Part shown: piece by piece, positions 45,469 through 56,438 of the stretch | Position numbering within the stretch: the first letter of the stretch is position 1 | How the letters are laid out: the number at the start of each line of letters is the position of its first letter | From: Selaginella moellendorffii | Taxonomy: Eukaryota > Streptophyta > Lycopodiopsida > Selaginellales > Selaginellaceae | Reading direction: 5' to 3' | NCBI RefSeq assembly: GCF_000143415.4 | Contig: NW_003314267.1 | Location: 571,916-635,915 of the forward strand | DNA length: 64,000 nucleotides | Position numbers and translations under genes: made by a program | Notes under the pieces: model-generated | Seen by the model: the letters and a program-made list of their open reading frames with translations, nothing else | Told to the model about the DNA's origin: nothing | The model's database searches: none

Positions 45469-47469
45469 ATGTATTGTCGATGCGGCTTGTTGTGCGCGGC
45501 GCTGGTGTTATCGGGGATTTTTCTCGTGGATGCCGCCATGCTGGAGCAGGATTTGAGCGCGTTGGTCGCGTTTCGCAATGCCACGGACGCCTCCAATCTT
45601 CTTGGATGGAGCACGCAGCGGGATCCTTGTAGCTGGCAAGGGATTACGTGCATCAACGCCACGATCGGGTCTTCCAACGGCAGTGTAAGTGAAATTCGGG
45701 AAAGAGTATTCAAGATCAATCTCCCGGGCGTGGGGATCTCCGGGGCTGTCCCTGCCGGCGTTCTTGGATCCCTGGACGAGCTCACGGTTCTCAGTCTGAG
45801 GTCGAATCTTCTCTCCGGGCCACTTCCCGGCGATCTCATCAAATGCAGGAAGCTCCGGAGCTTGGTGCTGCAAAGGAACCGATTCACGGGCCCGATTACG
45901 TGGGATTTCCAGTCCTGGCCTCGCTTGGTCCGCGTCGATCTCTCCTACAACACCCTCAACGGAAGCTTGCCGCAGTCTCTAGAGGGCCTTCCACGCATCA
46001 AGATTTTTCTCGTCCAGAACAACTCCTTCACAGGTAAAATTCCGGCAATCCAGCGCGGCAGCTCCATCGTGGATTTCAGCGTCGCCAACAACAGCCTTAG
46101 CGGACAAATCCCACAGACTCTCGCGCAGCTTCCACCACAGGATTTTTCGGGCAACCTTGATCTTTGTGGGAGGCCTCTGGGATTTGTTTGCTCCGCCCCG
46201 GTATCTCCAGAGCCAACTCCAAGCAGGCCGGCAGCGCCAACTCAAACGAAGCCCGGGAGACGACTTAGTCTTGGCGCAATCCTTGCGCTCGTCATTGGCG
46301 ATGTGGCCTTCCTGGCAGTGCTCACGACACTGTTCATGCTGTGCTACTGGCACAAGCAGCACAAGCGGGAGATATCGGCAGCCTCGGCCCGGAGTCCCAA
46401 GCCCAAGGCCGAGGTGAGCAGCTCCGACGATTTCACGAGGGAGTTCTCGAGCTCGGACAAGAGCGCCGAGGCTCAAGCCGGGCAACTGGTCTTCCTCAAG
46501 ACGAGTAAGAACAACTTTAGCCTGGAGGATCTCTTGCGGGCATCGGCGGAGATGATGGGGCAGGGGAGCCTTGGGACGAGCTACAGGGCGGTGCTGGAGG
46601 ACGGGCAAATGGTGGCGGTCAAGAGGATCAAAGGAGTTGAGCTGGGAAGCAAAGAGTTTGAGAAGAGGATGGCGGTGTTTGGAGAGATCGAGCATCAAAA
46701 TCTCCACGTCCCAAGAGCCTACTACTTTTCCAAGACGGAGAAGCTCGTGGTGACGGAGTTCATCCCAATGGGAAGCTTAGCGGCGCAGCTTCATGGTAAG
46801 CAACCCGGATTTCTTTCTCCTCGTCTTTGTATACTAAGTTTTCCTTCAAAAGGTGGTGAGACACAACAGTCGATATCTCTGGACTGGTCCATGCGCCTCC
46901 GGATAGCGCTGGGCGCCGCAAGAGGGATCGCTTGCTTGCACGAGTCGCTGGGTGGCCAAGTAGTGCACGGCGACATCAAATCCTCCAACATTCTCCTCTC
47001 GCGCTCTATGGAAGCCCGGGTGGCGGACTATGGCATCGCCCAGATGCTGGGGCCGGGGTCCGAGTCGGCGTTGGGCCCGGTGGGCTATCGGGCACCGGAG
47101 CTGTCCGCCACCAGGAAGCTCACGCAGCAGTCGGACGTCTACGCGTTTGGGGTGGTGCTGCTGGAGATTCTCACGGGGAAGGCACCGTGGAGGAGCAATC
47201 ACTCGGGCGAGATGCTGGATCTCCCGCGATGGGTCCAGTCGGTTGTCCGGGAGGAGTGGACGGAGGAGGTTTTCGACCAGGGGATCTTGAGGTTCTCGGA
47301 GGAGGAGATGGTGGAGATGCTTCAGATTGCGCTGGTGTGCGTGGCGACGCTGCCAGGGGATCGACCAAAGATGAGAAATGTGGTGAAGATGATCGAAGAC
47401 GTGAGGAACTGGGGGACTGGAGGGGAGGAGTTGTCGTCCGAGGAGCTCAAGAGCATGGATCGGCCATGA
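45469..47469 (+). CDS. LRR-III-type receptor-like kinase, atypical active site
   Basis: Start ATG 45469; the in-frame TTG at 45457 is rejected because a signal peptide (LLCAALVLSGIFLVDA) follows the ATG. Next come an LRRNT (WSTQRDPCSWQGITC), about four to five LRRs, a Pro-rich hinge, a TM segment (GAILALVIGDVAFLAVLTTL) and the kinase. LRASAEMMGQGSLGTSYRAV and VAVKRIKG give loop and Lys. The catalytic loop is VVHGDIKSSNILL (Gly for Arg) and DFG is DYG. Such changes are usual in subfamily III kinases, many of which signal with weak or no catalysis. A 57-bp intron (46796-46852, CATG|GTAAGC...AAAAG|GTGG) lies inside the open frame; removed, the product is 647 residues. Ligand unknown. Confidence 0.88.
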   Translation: MYCRCGLLCAALVLSGIFLVDAAMLEQDLSALVAFRNATDASNLLGWSTQRDPCSWQGITCINATIGSSNGSVSEIRERVFKINLPGVGISGAVPAGVLGSLDELTVLSLRSNLLSGPLPGDLIKCRKLRSLVLQRNRFTGPITWDFQSWPRLVRVDLSYNTLNGSLPQSLEGLPRIKIFLVQNNSFTGKIPAIQRGSSIVDFSVANNSLSGQIPQTLAQLPPQDFSGNLDLCGRPLGFVCSAPVSPEPTPSRPAAPTQTKPGRRLSLGAILALVIGDVAFLAVLTTLFMLCYWHKQHKREISAASARSPKPKAEVSSSDDFTREFSSSDKSAEAQAGQLVFLKTSKNNFSLEDLLRASAEMMGQGSLGTSYRAVLEDGQMVAVKRIKGVELGSKEFEKRMAVFGEIEHQNLHVPRAYYFSKTEKLVVTEFIPMGSLAAQLHGKQPGFLSPRLCILSFPSKGGETQQSISLDWSMRLRIALGAARGIACLHESLGGQVVHGDIKSSNILLSRSMEARVADYGIAQMLGPGSESALGPVGYRAPELSATRKLTQQSDVYAFGVVLLEILTGKAPWRSNHSGEMLDLPRWVQSVVREEWTEEVFDQGILRFSEEEMVEMLQIALVCVATLPGDRPKMRNVVKMIEDVRNWGTGGEELSSEELKSMDRP

Positions 47470-47623
47470 AGGAAAGTTTGTATGGTCTCTTTCTTCTTTG
47501 ATTTGTAAGTGTTTTGTGCATGACTCCAACAACAACACTTTGTGCAAATTTTTTGGCAGGAGCAAAGCTCTGCGAATAACGTAAATCCAATCATCTCCAA
47601 AGTTGGATCATGGTCTTAGAACT

Positions 47624-48088
47624 TTAGTAGAGCTTCTCTTCCTGGTGGGTTTGAATGACCAAATCCGAGACCGGGTATGCCACACAGGTGAGAACGTAGC
47701 CCTGTTTCACCTGGAGATCAGTGAGAAACGTTTGGTCCCTCTGATCCACCTCGCCCAGCTTCACCATGCCCGCGCAAGAAGAACACGCCCCCGATTTGCA
47801 CGAGTAGGGCAGCTCCACGCCCTGCTCCTCCGCGGCATCCAGAATGTAGGAATCCTCGGGCACGCTCAGCACTTTCTCGCCCTCAGGGGTCACCAGCGTT
47901 ACCTTGTAAGCCGCCCAGACGCGAAGCCTCGATCGCCCACCTGGTGGAAGTCGAGCTGGTTGGAATCGCCCACTTGGATCTGGCGATGGAAATCGGACAT
48001 CTGGATGGAACCGTGCACTACGATTTGCAAGGCGCCCAATCGCAAATGGATATCGCCCACTTGGAGCTGCTACCAGGGAAGCCGCCAT
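47624..48088 (-). CDS. Plant-type [2Fe-2S] ferredoxin, plastid
   Basis: 154 residues from ATG 48088 (an upstream continuation to 48211 is open but the transit-like [20 protein letters not shown] favours this start). About 58 residues of Arg/Ser/Pro-rich transit peptide precede [20 protein letters not shown]. The cluster ligands are CKSGACSSC (C-x4-C-x2-C) and the Cys in YVLTCVAYP. It carries electrons from photosystem I or FNR to plastid reductases such as nitrite and sulfite reductase. No intron. Secure family call; leaf or root type not decided. Confidence 0.93.
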   Translation of the reverse strand: MAASLVAAPSGRYPFAIGRLANRSARFHPDVRFPSPDPSGRFQPARLPPGGRSRLRVWAAYKVTLVTPEGEKVLSVPEDSYILDAAEEQGVELPYSCKSGACSSCAGMVKLGEVDQRDQTFLTDLQVKQGYVLTCVAYPVSDLVIQTHQEEKLY

Positions 48089-48248
48089 GGCCAAACACAG
48101 TCTTTTAGACAATAGTAGTTTACGGTAATATTCTGTGGCAAACAGTATTGTATTTCGACGCACAAGTTCTACTCGAATCTCTCGCTTCACAGAGGATCTT
48201 CGTAAAATCAAGATTGTAAGTTTTTTTGGATAAAAATGATGGAAGTAC

Positions 48249-48320
48249 TATCAGAGGGAGGTTTCGATCCTCCGACCTGTGGGTTATGGGCCCACTACGC
48301 TTCCGTTGTGCCACTCTGAT
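48249..48320 (-). tRNA. Initiator tRNA-Met (CAT)
   Basis: 72 nt on the minus strand. The acceptor stem ATCAGAG pairs with CTCTGAT, the anticodon arm is GTGGGCCCATAACCCAC with anticodon CAT, and the T-arm GGAGG-ATCGAAA-CCTCC has the AUCGAAA loop specific to eukaryotic initiator tRNA. No intron. Its 3' end CTCTGAT-A plus CCA is complementary to the TGGTATCAGAGC primer sites in this window. A T-run follows at ~48240-48200 as Pol III termination signal (TTTTTTTGG). Confidence 0.95.
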
Positions 48321-48843
48321 TTTGTTACATTTTTTAAGATTTACAAATGATTGCATGCGCCTATAGAATATGCCATGTTTAATTAACTATTCGTTTACGT
48401 GCCCAAGCGTTGCTGAGTCTTGCTTATTTAAATAGTGTGGTGAATAATAAACTATTAACTTGTTGGGTTGTAGAGTATGCATCTGATGACCCATTTGAGT
48501 GTCTCGAAGTATAAGTCATACTCCGACCTGTTAAGTTTTTCAAAAAGTTTTTACTTTTCGCTATTTATACCATCTACATCTTTGTTGAGCATAGTCTTCC
48601 AAGTTACTACCACCGGCATTGGACAATCGATCGATGCTGGAAGAATCCCCTTGTATAGTCACACTATCTAATAAGTTCTACGTGGTAGGTGTTTACTATG
48701 CATGGCGTTGCTCGATTCTTTTGACTGTAGACCATGAATGGACAAAATCTCATTACATGGTAATATTTATAAGGCTGCTTTTAAGCTAGGGCGCGGAGCG
48801 GACGACACGAGATTGAGAGCTCGGAGGCGCTCCTAGGTAGCAA
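48321..48843. other. Intergenic between tRNA gene and RUS6-like gene
   Basis: No gene. Probable promoter of the DUF647 gene at the right end. Confidence 0.5.
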
Positions 48844-49038
48844 ATGCAGGGCTTGGGAGGAGGGCAGTGCGCTAGCGATGGCGGCACAGCCGCGAGGATT
48901 GCCGATGCTAGAGCCACTCGCTCCACACTGTGCTTGGAGAGAATCGGAGACGTGCAATGGAAATACGTTGCAAAGGGGCAGGTCTTACAGAGCGAGAAAT
49001 TGTTTCCTCACCAGAGCGCCCTTGCGGTGAGTCATGCA

Positions 49039-49093
<55 letters not shown>

Positions 49094-50827
49094 CACCTTG
49101 TTCTTCAGGAGATTATGGACTTTGTGCGATCGCATGTTGTGCCGGAAGGCTTTCCGGACAGTGTTCTTCCGTGCTACACGCCTTACATGCAATGGCGATG
49201 CCTCCAGGTAAAAGCTTTTGCTTAGATCGTGTTTTAGACGACAGTGCTGATTTCGTCCAGTATTTCTTTGGAGGTGCCATGGGCGTCTTCACGACCCGGT
49301 CGCTGCTTCATGCTCTTGGTGTCCGGAATGGAGCTTCGTCTTCGGCCATCGCTGTAAACTGGGTTGTCAAGGTCGGTGCTGTGTTATGCAAAACTTTGAC
49401 GTAGTTCTAAAACGGGCTTCACTTCATTTCTCAGGATGGTGCTGGCCGAATTGGAAAAATGATTTTTGCTCGGCATGGAAAGAAGTTCGATTGTCACCTT
49501 AAGCAGGTTATCCGTGCAGCGTTTGCTCTTGTGCTTAGTTCTCTGATTCGTGAGTCTTTTACAGATTCGATTTGCTGGTGATGTCTTAATGCAATTAGCT
49601 GCAGCACTGGAACTAGCTACATCTGCCACACCACAATTTTTTCTCCCTCTGGCTTGTATAGCTAACATTGGAAAGGTGTTCTTACCTTGTTTTATTATTT
49701 CTTCTCAAGAGGCTTGGTTTTTTCTTTCGCAGAACGTTGCTGCAGTGGCGTCTACTTCGACTCGAGCACCCATATACAAGGCCTTTGCGCGTCGAGAAAA
49801 CATTGGAGACATAACTGCAAAAGGAGAGTGTATCGGAAACATTGCGGATCTGGTATGAGAACGAGTTGCAAGGACTGGTAGTTTGCTAACACGCTACTTT
49901 TTAGCTAGGTACTGGCATGGGAATTCTGATGTCCAAAAATTTTCCTGTCTTTGCTCCATTTAGTGCGTTGGCTTTTGGATACGTCTACAGTTCCTTTCGA
50001 GAGGTATTGTTTGCTTTTCTGCGCCTTCGACTGCCTCAACACTCCAATGCAGGTGAAAGCAATTCAGTTGCCGACATTGAACCGGCACAGATTCGGGATT
50101 GCTGTCGACACTTTTCTAGAGACAGGTATTTCAAGTCTGGAAGTCACTTTTGTTTGACATTTTTTCTCTGCAGGGAAAGTTCCAGGTTTGGTTGAAGCAA
50201 ATGAGAGAGAGCGAATTATCGTTGGTCCGCAATGGTCACTAGAGAAACTAGAACTAGGTACCCCCTCTGTTAGTTTTTGGATGCTGTTTGCTGACCGTGG
50301 GAATTTTCTTCAGGCGCACGGGTATCTGATGCCTTCTCTGCTCCTCAAGACTACCAGTACATAGACTCTTTATTTAAGGTGCCTTCTTTATTCACAGTAT
50401 TGAATGACACACACACTCTCTTTCTCTCTCTCGCTTTCTCTTTCCAGGGGGAAAACTACCTTGTAAGCTACAATCCTAAACGTCAGCGCACCTATGTTGT
50501 TCTAAAGGAAAGAGCCAACGGTGATGACGTCCTTCGAGCAGCATTTCATGTGAGTGTGCTGAATATTCTGGTCTTTGCTTTCTGATATCAGTAACTTTAT
50601 GCAGGGCCAATTGTTCGTCAACATTTTTGATAAATGTTCTTCTGCCGAAGGAGCGTATCAAGAAAGCTGCAAATACATATCTCCCCTCTATGAACATTTC
50701 AAACTCGATGCCGAAAAACTGGTAAAACATTGTGGTTGACGAAGAGGTACTAAAGTTCTATGCTTTCCAGGGCTGGATAATGTCAGAGACGCTATTAAGT
50801 CCTGGAAATGCTCGGGTTTGCACCTGA
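48844..50827 (+). CDS. RUS6: RUS6-like DUF647 (ROOT UVB SENSITIVE family) protein
   Basis: Start ATG 48844 (RIADARATRSTLCLERIGDV), stop 50825-50827, about a dozen exons with short GT-AG introns. Key words across exons: VVPEGFPDSVLPCYTPYMQW, YFFGGAMGVFTTRSLLHALG, DGAGRIGKMIFARHGKKFDC, FAGDVLMQLAAALELATSAT, NVAAVASTSTRAPIYKAFAR, ENIGDITAKGECIGNIADL, and the end WIMSETLLSPGNARVCT. They follow Arabidopsis RUS6 (EMB1879) most closely of the RUS proteins. RUS proteins are plastid/membrane-linked factors in early seedling development and vitamin B6-linked UV-B responses; RUS6 is essential in embryos. Intron 1 holds a long (CT)n run. Confidence 0.88.
49036..49090. repeat. (CT)n microsatellite in RUS6-like intron 1
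   Basis: About 24 CT units between the donor GTGAGT and the acceptor TTCTTCAG. It forms most of the intron's polypyrimidine sequence. Confidence 0.9.
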
Positions 50828-50859
50828 AAATCGTCACCCCATGTGGAGGTAGGGAGTTT

Positions 50860-51430
50860 TTTGTTTTCACTCGCTGTAGAATTTCATTCTCTGCCTCCGT
50901 CGAGTTGAAACATCTTGTTTTTCAATAAAACTGCTTTGGAAGCCGACTCGCAGCTGTACTTCGCAAGTCACACCTTGTTCTTGGATTTGTAAGAGACATT
51001 TACTCGCGATCCCGAAAGGTAACGCTTTCTGAATTAACAAGACTTGATTGATATTGACCACTTTTGTTGTGCTTACTCTTCATCAGCTGGCTGACATCAC
51101 TGCTATCGTCGGGACCCAAGCCGCTCGCACGCGATACTTGGTAACTAATTTTTTTTCTTCGTTGATTTATTTTCGGCTCCACTATCTGGACTCATGATTG
51201 TCAGGAAATATCATGCTGCTCGCTCTCGGGGAGGAAGGATAGTTGGTTCGTTATGTGCAAAGCGTTTCAAAGCGTCTTTTCGCCCGCAAGTTTATTCAGA
51301 CTTGCTCGCTGTGTTGACCCCGCCATGTGAACTTGCGCAGGTTCCCGGAGATCACGGCCCTTGGAAAATTCCTATATGCCGTACGCGGTTGTCTCATTGG
51401 ATGTTGCTCGGCACAAGGTTCGCTTTTTCT
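50860..51430 (+). other. Exon-like blocks downstream of the RUS6-like gene
   Basis: Several blocks have good splice borders (e.g. CGAAAG|GTAACG...CATCAG|CTGGCTG, TACTTG|GTAACT...TGTCAG|GAAATA), and one reads LADITAIVGTQAARTRYL, but no long protein or family emerges. It may be spliced 3' UTR of the upstream gene or an unidentified small gene. Confidence 0.3.
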
Positions 51431-53020
51431 TTTCAATACTGAGATGACAGGAGAAAAAGTAAGACTGTTCAAGTACATACCAGCCTTTGTCTGCCACTAA
51501 CAAGTTTGCTTTTCCCTACCTTGCTAGTTGACCCCCATGGCAATCCATCCATCTCTCGGCTCCGCTCCGGTTTCCGTTCTATTCTATTCGATTCGATCCT
51601 TGCAAGTGGACTAAGCCGCGGGTGTCTCACTTTTTCTTCTCCTTCCGGGCTCGCGACGGCATCTCTAGACCCCGCTTTACAAGTGTCATCCTTGAAGCAA
51701 AGGTATCCGTCGCGAATTTGTCTTCCTGTCTGTACTGTTCGTCCTTTGGTTTTGCTGACAGATCTCTACTGCTCGCGCTCAACTTTTTGAGTACTGCTTG
51801 TTTGTTTTGGACAGGGCATGTGAAGGGGGAGAGAACTTGGGTCCCGCTCGCAATCCTAGAATGCGCATGCGGTCTGTGCATCCATGGAGCCCACGCAAAA
51901 GAATTCCAGCTCAGGTAAGCTGCTATATAGATTTGCCTGCTTGCTCTCGCTTCCTTGCTCCTTGCATCTTAAAAAAATCATTGTTTCTCGTCACACAAGT
52001 CTAGCGCGGCAGATGCCTGGCTAGCTCGTCCAGAGCTTTTGGTTTCTCTTTTTTTCTTTTTCTTTTTTAGCGTCCAAATCCCTGGCTTAGCTCCTGTTTA
52101 GTGGCGCCAGCCATGGCTAGATTCCTGTGGAGTGATATGATCTTCTGTTGAGTGTTCTCGAACGGTTGTAGTTTTGTGCGTAGTAACCGGATGCTTTTTT
52201 GCAGGGATCGCTTTTATTCCTCCCAGTTTAATCCAAGAAAGTTGGTGGTACGCCCTGCGGTAAATCAATGTACTTTCTACATTTAGCCCCTGCCATTGCT
52301 ACAACCATTGACTACAATGTGGCTGCAGCCTGGGCCGTCGATCCCCCGCACCCAACGTTCCGGATGCTCCACCGCGTAACTCGTGTGCCTGGCACAACCG
52401 GGGCCGTTGGTGGCTCTGGGATGGACGACATCCGTGCGCTCTCAGCGACCCCGTAGAGAAGGGAAGAGTTTTTTTCTTTCTCTCCCCCCCGAGGTCTCTC
52501 GAGCGCACCGCCATTTGGTTTGGAGGAGGGGGACGACTGTGGAGGAAGAGAAAAAAGCGGTGTTCTTGCTAGCAGCGGCTTCTCGGGACAATTGCGCTGC
52601 GGATCTGGGAGCTCCAGGTACGTTTGCCGATCTTCAGTCCCCTGGTTTTGGGATTTCCTGGATTTGGGCAGCTGGGATTCTTTGTTGGGCTCTTGTCTTG
52701 GGTTGTTTCCTTCTCGCCGGGCGATGCCCGATTGGTAATTCTCTCGGTTTCTTGCGAGTTTCTAGAGCTCTTCCTCCCCTGGATTGTCTTGGAATTTGCT
52801 TTGCTTGCTTGCCAACGTACTGTTACGTCAGTCTAAGCTAATTATTGAACCGCCAACGAGATTTCCTGGAGTTTGAAAAACTTTCTTTGACGGATTCTCG
52901 TTTATTGCAGCCACATTTCCTTGGGAGATTCCGGCTTGAGAATATTGGAATCGATCTTCCTCCAGCAGCAGGGATGGTCAAGTAGTCTGTTTTTTCGCTC
53001 CTTCCCTTCAGTCGACTGGA
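51431..53020 (+). other. Promoter and 5' leader of bHLH gene 1
   Basis: Pyrimidine-rich DNA (a CT/T run at ~52045-52070). A likely leader intron runs from GCTCCAG|GTACGT (52619/52620) to TTATTGCAG (~52910). No separate gene recognised. Confidence 0.45.
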
Positions 53021-54827
53021 ATGCAGCAGGAGTCCCCGCCGGAAGAAAGCGTGATGAAAAGCGTCGACAGCTCTCAGGCCCCGCTGAACCAGGAGGAGAA
53101 AGAACACATGGAGTTTCTGGAGAACATCTTGAGCATCCCGTCGTGGTCGGAATTGGGGGTGAGGAACTGGGAATTCGGCATTGACACCTCCAAGTTGACA
53201 AAGTCAGAGCTTTCCGGACTGCTCAACCTCGGGGCCGAGAAGCAGGGAAAGGGAATGCAGCAGGACAGTGTGGCCGCGGATCCTCAGATTGGTGATATGG
53301 TGGACGACGCCTTTCTCTTCGCACAGCTCCAGCAGCAGCGGAGCATGCTCTCGGAGGGCTCTATATCACAGCTTATGGAACGAGCATCCTCCAGCCTCGA
53401 CATGGTTGGCTCGCAAGGCTCCGAGCCTTTGCTCCACAGGCTAGAGGACGTGCCGATTGGACTGCCTGTAGGCTCGGCACTCGTCGGGAGTGCTCCACCG
53501 AGGCCTGAAGCTGGCCAAGCTCTATCGCCCTCATGGCGCCAGCCGTTCATTGGAGGCATGCCGCTAGAGATGTTCACGAACTCCAACGGGGGGCATGTCT
53601 ACGGCAGAGGATTCCGTGGCGGCGAGGAACTGGTACGAAGATGATGCGAACTTTGCAACTTTGTCTCTGGTTATGCTAACGTAAGCGGTGCAGGGTCAAG
53701 CCCGGGATGGAACGCCAGGAACCATGTTTAACGTCTATCCTTCGCTTCCTCAGCCTAGAGCGCCCGTCCCGCCTTCGCAACAGGTGAGCCTCTCGAGTCA
53801 TAGTGGTTTTGTTTGAAAAGCTTGCGAGTTGCAGGTGAATACCAGTGCTCCGGGGCCACAGTCTGGGCAAGCATACAGGCCTCAAGCAGTGAGTACGCAG
53901 CCACAGCCTGTAAATCCTGTCGCTGGTGGGGCTCCTCGGCCTCGTGTGCGTGCTAGGCGCGGTCAGGCGACTGATCCTCACAGCATTGCGGAGAGGGTAT
54001 AATCATCTCTGTCGCTCTTTGTTTTTTTTTTTTTTTTTTCTGGATCACTAAACTTGTTTAAGTACAGTTGCGTAGGGAAAGAATCGCAGAGAGGATGAAG
54101 GCTTTGCAAGACCTCGTGCCAAATGCTAACAAGGTTTATATACTCAGCATCGTTTAGTGGTGCTTATCTTTTTGTATGTTTTTCCCAGACGGATAAGGCC
54201 TCGATGCTGGATGAGATTGTAGACTACGTGAAATTTCTGCAGCTGCAAGTGAAGGTTGGCGCTTTCTTTGTTTTCATTTCGAGAAGCTTCGAATGCGAAT
54301 GTATACCCGCAGGTTTTGAGCATGAGCCGGCTTGGAAGTGCGGCAGCTGTTCCATCTCTCGTGGCAGACTTACCATCTGAGGTAAAAGAAATACTTTTCT
54401 TTTGCTGCTGTTCTTACGTTTCATGTTCCAGGGAGCAAACAGCTTACTGGCGAGTACGCTCAGCCGCAGCACGGGGATCTCACACGACGGTCTCGCCAGC
54501 GCCGAGCGTCAAGTGGCGCGGCTCATGGACGAGGACATGGGCTCTGCGATGCAGTACTTGCAGAGCAAGGGCCTCTGCCTCATGCCAATCTCTCTGGCCA
54601 CGGCGAGCGGCAAAGTTCCGCTCAGCGCGCTCCAGGCAATCGGCTCCAGTGACAAACAGCAGTACACGGACGCATCGGTGACGGTCGTCACCGATAGAAG
54701 TGGCTCCGCGAACAATGCCGCCACAGGGAAGGCCAAGGAGGCGATCATGGACAGCTCTAGCAACAAGAGTAACGAGGGGATCAAGCAGCCATCGTCCATC
54801 AAGTCTCCCAAGAGCAAGACGAACTGA
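53021..54827 (+). CDS. bHLH transcription factor 1, LRL/UNE12 type (subfamily XI)
   Basis: Seven exons: 53021-53632, 53694-53783, 53835-53996, 54068-54133, 54189-54254, 54313-54381, 54432-54827. An N-terminal acidic motif [15 protein letters not shown] is followed by a long linker. The bHLH domain is [60 protein letters not shown]; His, Glu and Arg of the E-box-binding basic region are present. A conserved C-terminal block follows: [20 protein letters not shown] and [20 protein letters not shown]. The sequence fits the Lj-RHL1-like/UNE12 group, nuclear factors that promote root-hair and rhizoid growth. A paralogue with the same exon pattern lies 1.6 kb downstream. Confidence 0.92.
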
Positions 54828-56438
54828 TTGAGCCGATGATACGGGAAGGATTTGCGGCCAAAGCAACACGCAGTGGTGGTGGTGGTGGCGTTGGGCTTTG
54901 CTGTGAGCTAAGGTGAGTGATTGTTTTCTCACTTTTTTCTTCTTTGTTCGTGTGATCTTCTGGTTTGACAGTGGAAAACGTTGTGTGCAGGCCTGGCCAT
55001 TTGTAAATACGTTGGACAAGATCCAAAAAGTTTTGGTGGCGCCGAAAGATTCGCCCAAGAGAGATGGAATCGAAGTGGGTCGATCTTCTACGAGTTTTAT
55101 AAATATTCCCTATTGCCGCTTGCTTGATTGGAATCGACAAGAAATCGAAAAAAACTACTATCGCATTTTGTATAGCTTGGTTTGAATGGGAAGCAAAAAG
55201 TAAAAGGAGAAGAAGAATCTTTTTTCGTGTGGTTGACCTTCCAACGTCATCCGAAACGTCACTCCCGCGCACGCGGGGAAAGCTGACGGGCGCGACGGGC
55301 CGTCACTAACCTAATACCTTGCGTGGACGACTGGATTGTGCTGCCACCTTTTGCTTTTTCTTGGACGCTTTCCAATTCCGACCCTTCGATCGCATCTCCA
55401 AACTTTTGCAAATTAGAAGATTAAATGTGATTGTTTTGGAGGAGGGGTTTTGGGATTTCTCCATTTCCTTCTTTGTGCCGCATCACAAAAGTTGTTATCG
55501 TGGCCCCATGGTTGACTGCACTGCCCTTCTCGGCTTTTGATACTACACACACAGCTTTGCATTGCTTTCCCTCTTTCCTTTCTTTCTTCAATGCTTTCTT
55601 TTTTCTTAAAGAAACTCTTGCTTGCTTGTACTGGTACAGCACTGTTACTGCTACTTCGCAATATGTCCACGGGGGGAATGTTCCATTTTCCAGTGATTGG
55701 GAGAGGCCTGGGTGGGATGATGTCCACTTCACACGAACAGATGGAGATTTGCTAGGAATTCTTGCAGCCGCGCAAGGGATTTTGAGAGGTATAACACGCC
55801 CATCCAAAGCTCGACTCATAATCTCTCTGGAGCTTCCAAGTTTTGTCAATCGACTTGGGCGCCTCTCTATCTCTGATCGCTCGCAACTTATCACTAGACA
55901 GCGTGTTGTATCGATCCTCTTTTTTCTTCTTGTGTTTCTTGCTTTTGTTTGTTTGTTGCAGGGCCGAGGAGCCAAAGTCAAGGCCGTAAGGGTGGCCTAG
56001 AACTCTAGCACGAGGACAAAGCTCTTGGCATTTTCTTCCAGGTGCTTTGGACAAACACTTGAGAGAGAGGTATAGTGTTTTTCTCCAACTTCTAAGCGTC
56101 TAGAAAGCTTGTCTTTAACGGTTGCCACTCTATTAGGCGGCTTAGAGAGCATCCATACTACGTGATCTCTAAGATATACTGCCAAAGAGAAATCTCCCAA
56201 CACATTCTTTTTGTCTTGCAAAACTAACTCTTTCACTCTCACTCTCTCTCTTTGTGTCAGGAGTAAAAGAAAGTCGGCTCGCTAGCTCCTCCTAGTATAC
56301 TGAACCAAAGAGTTCTTTTCTACTGAAAGAAAGAAGTCCTACTCAACTTTATGCATCGTCCTCATCTTGGCGAGCGCTGGAGAGTCACCGTCTTGTTTGT
56401 ATCCTTGCTCTGCTTCGTTTTCCACTCCGGAGTCACTC
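54828..56438. other. Between tandem bHLH genes: 3' UTR of gene 1, promoter and leader of gene 2
   Basis: A 3'-UTR intron is likely (donor GTGAGTGATTG at ~54913, acceptor GTGTGCAG at ~54990). A leader intron before TTGTTGCAG (~55960) is possible for gene 2. A CT run is at ~56232-56252. No other gene recognised. Confidence 0.45.

Noticed and set aside
45979-47565. Minus-strand frames of 242 and 239 residues
   Set aside because: Antisense shadows of the receptor-like kinase.
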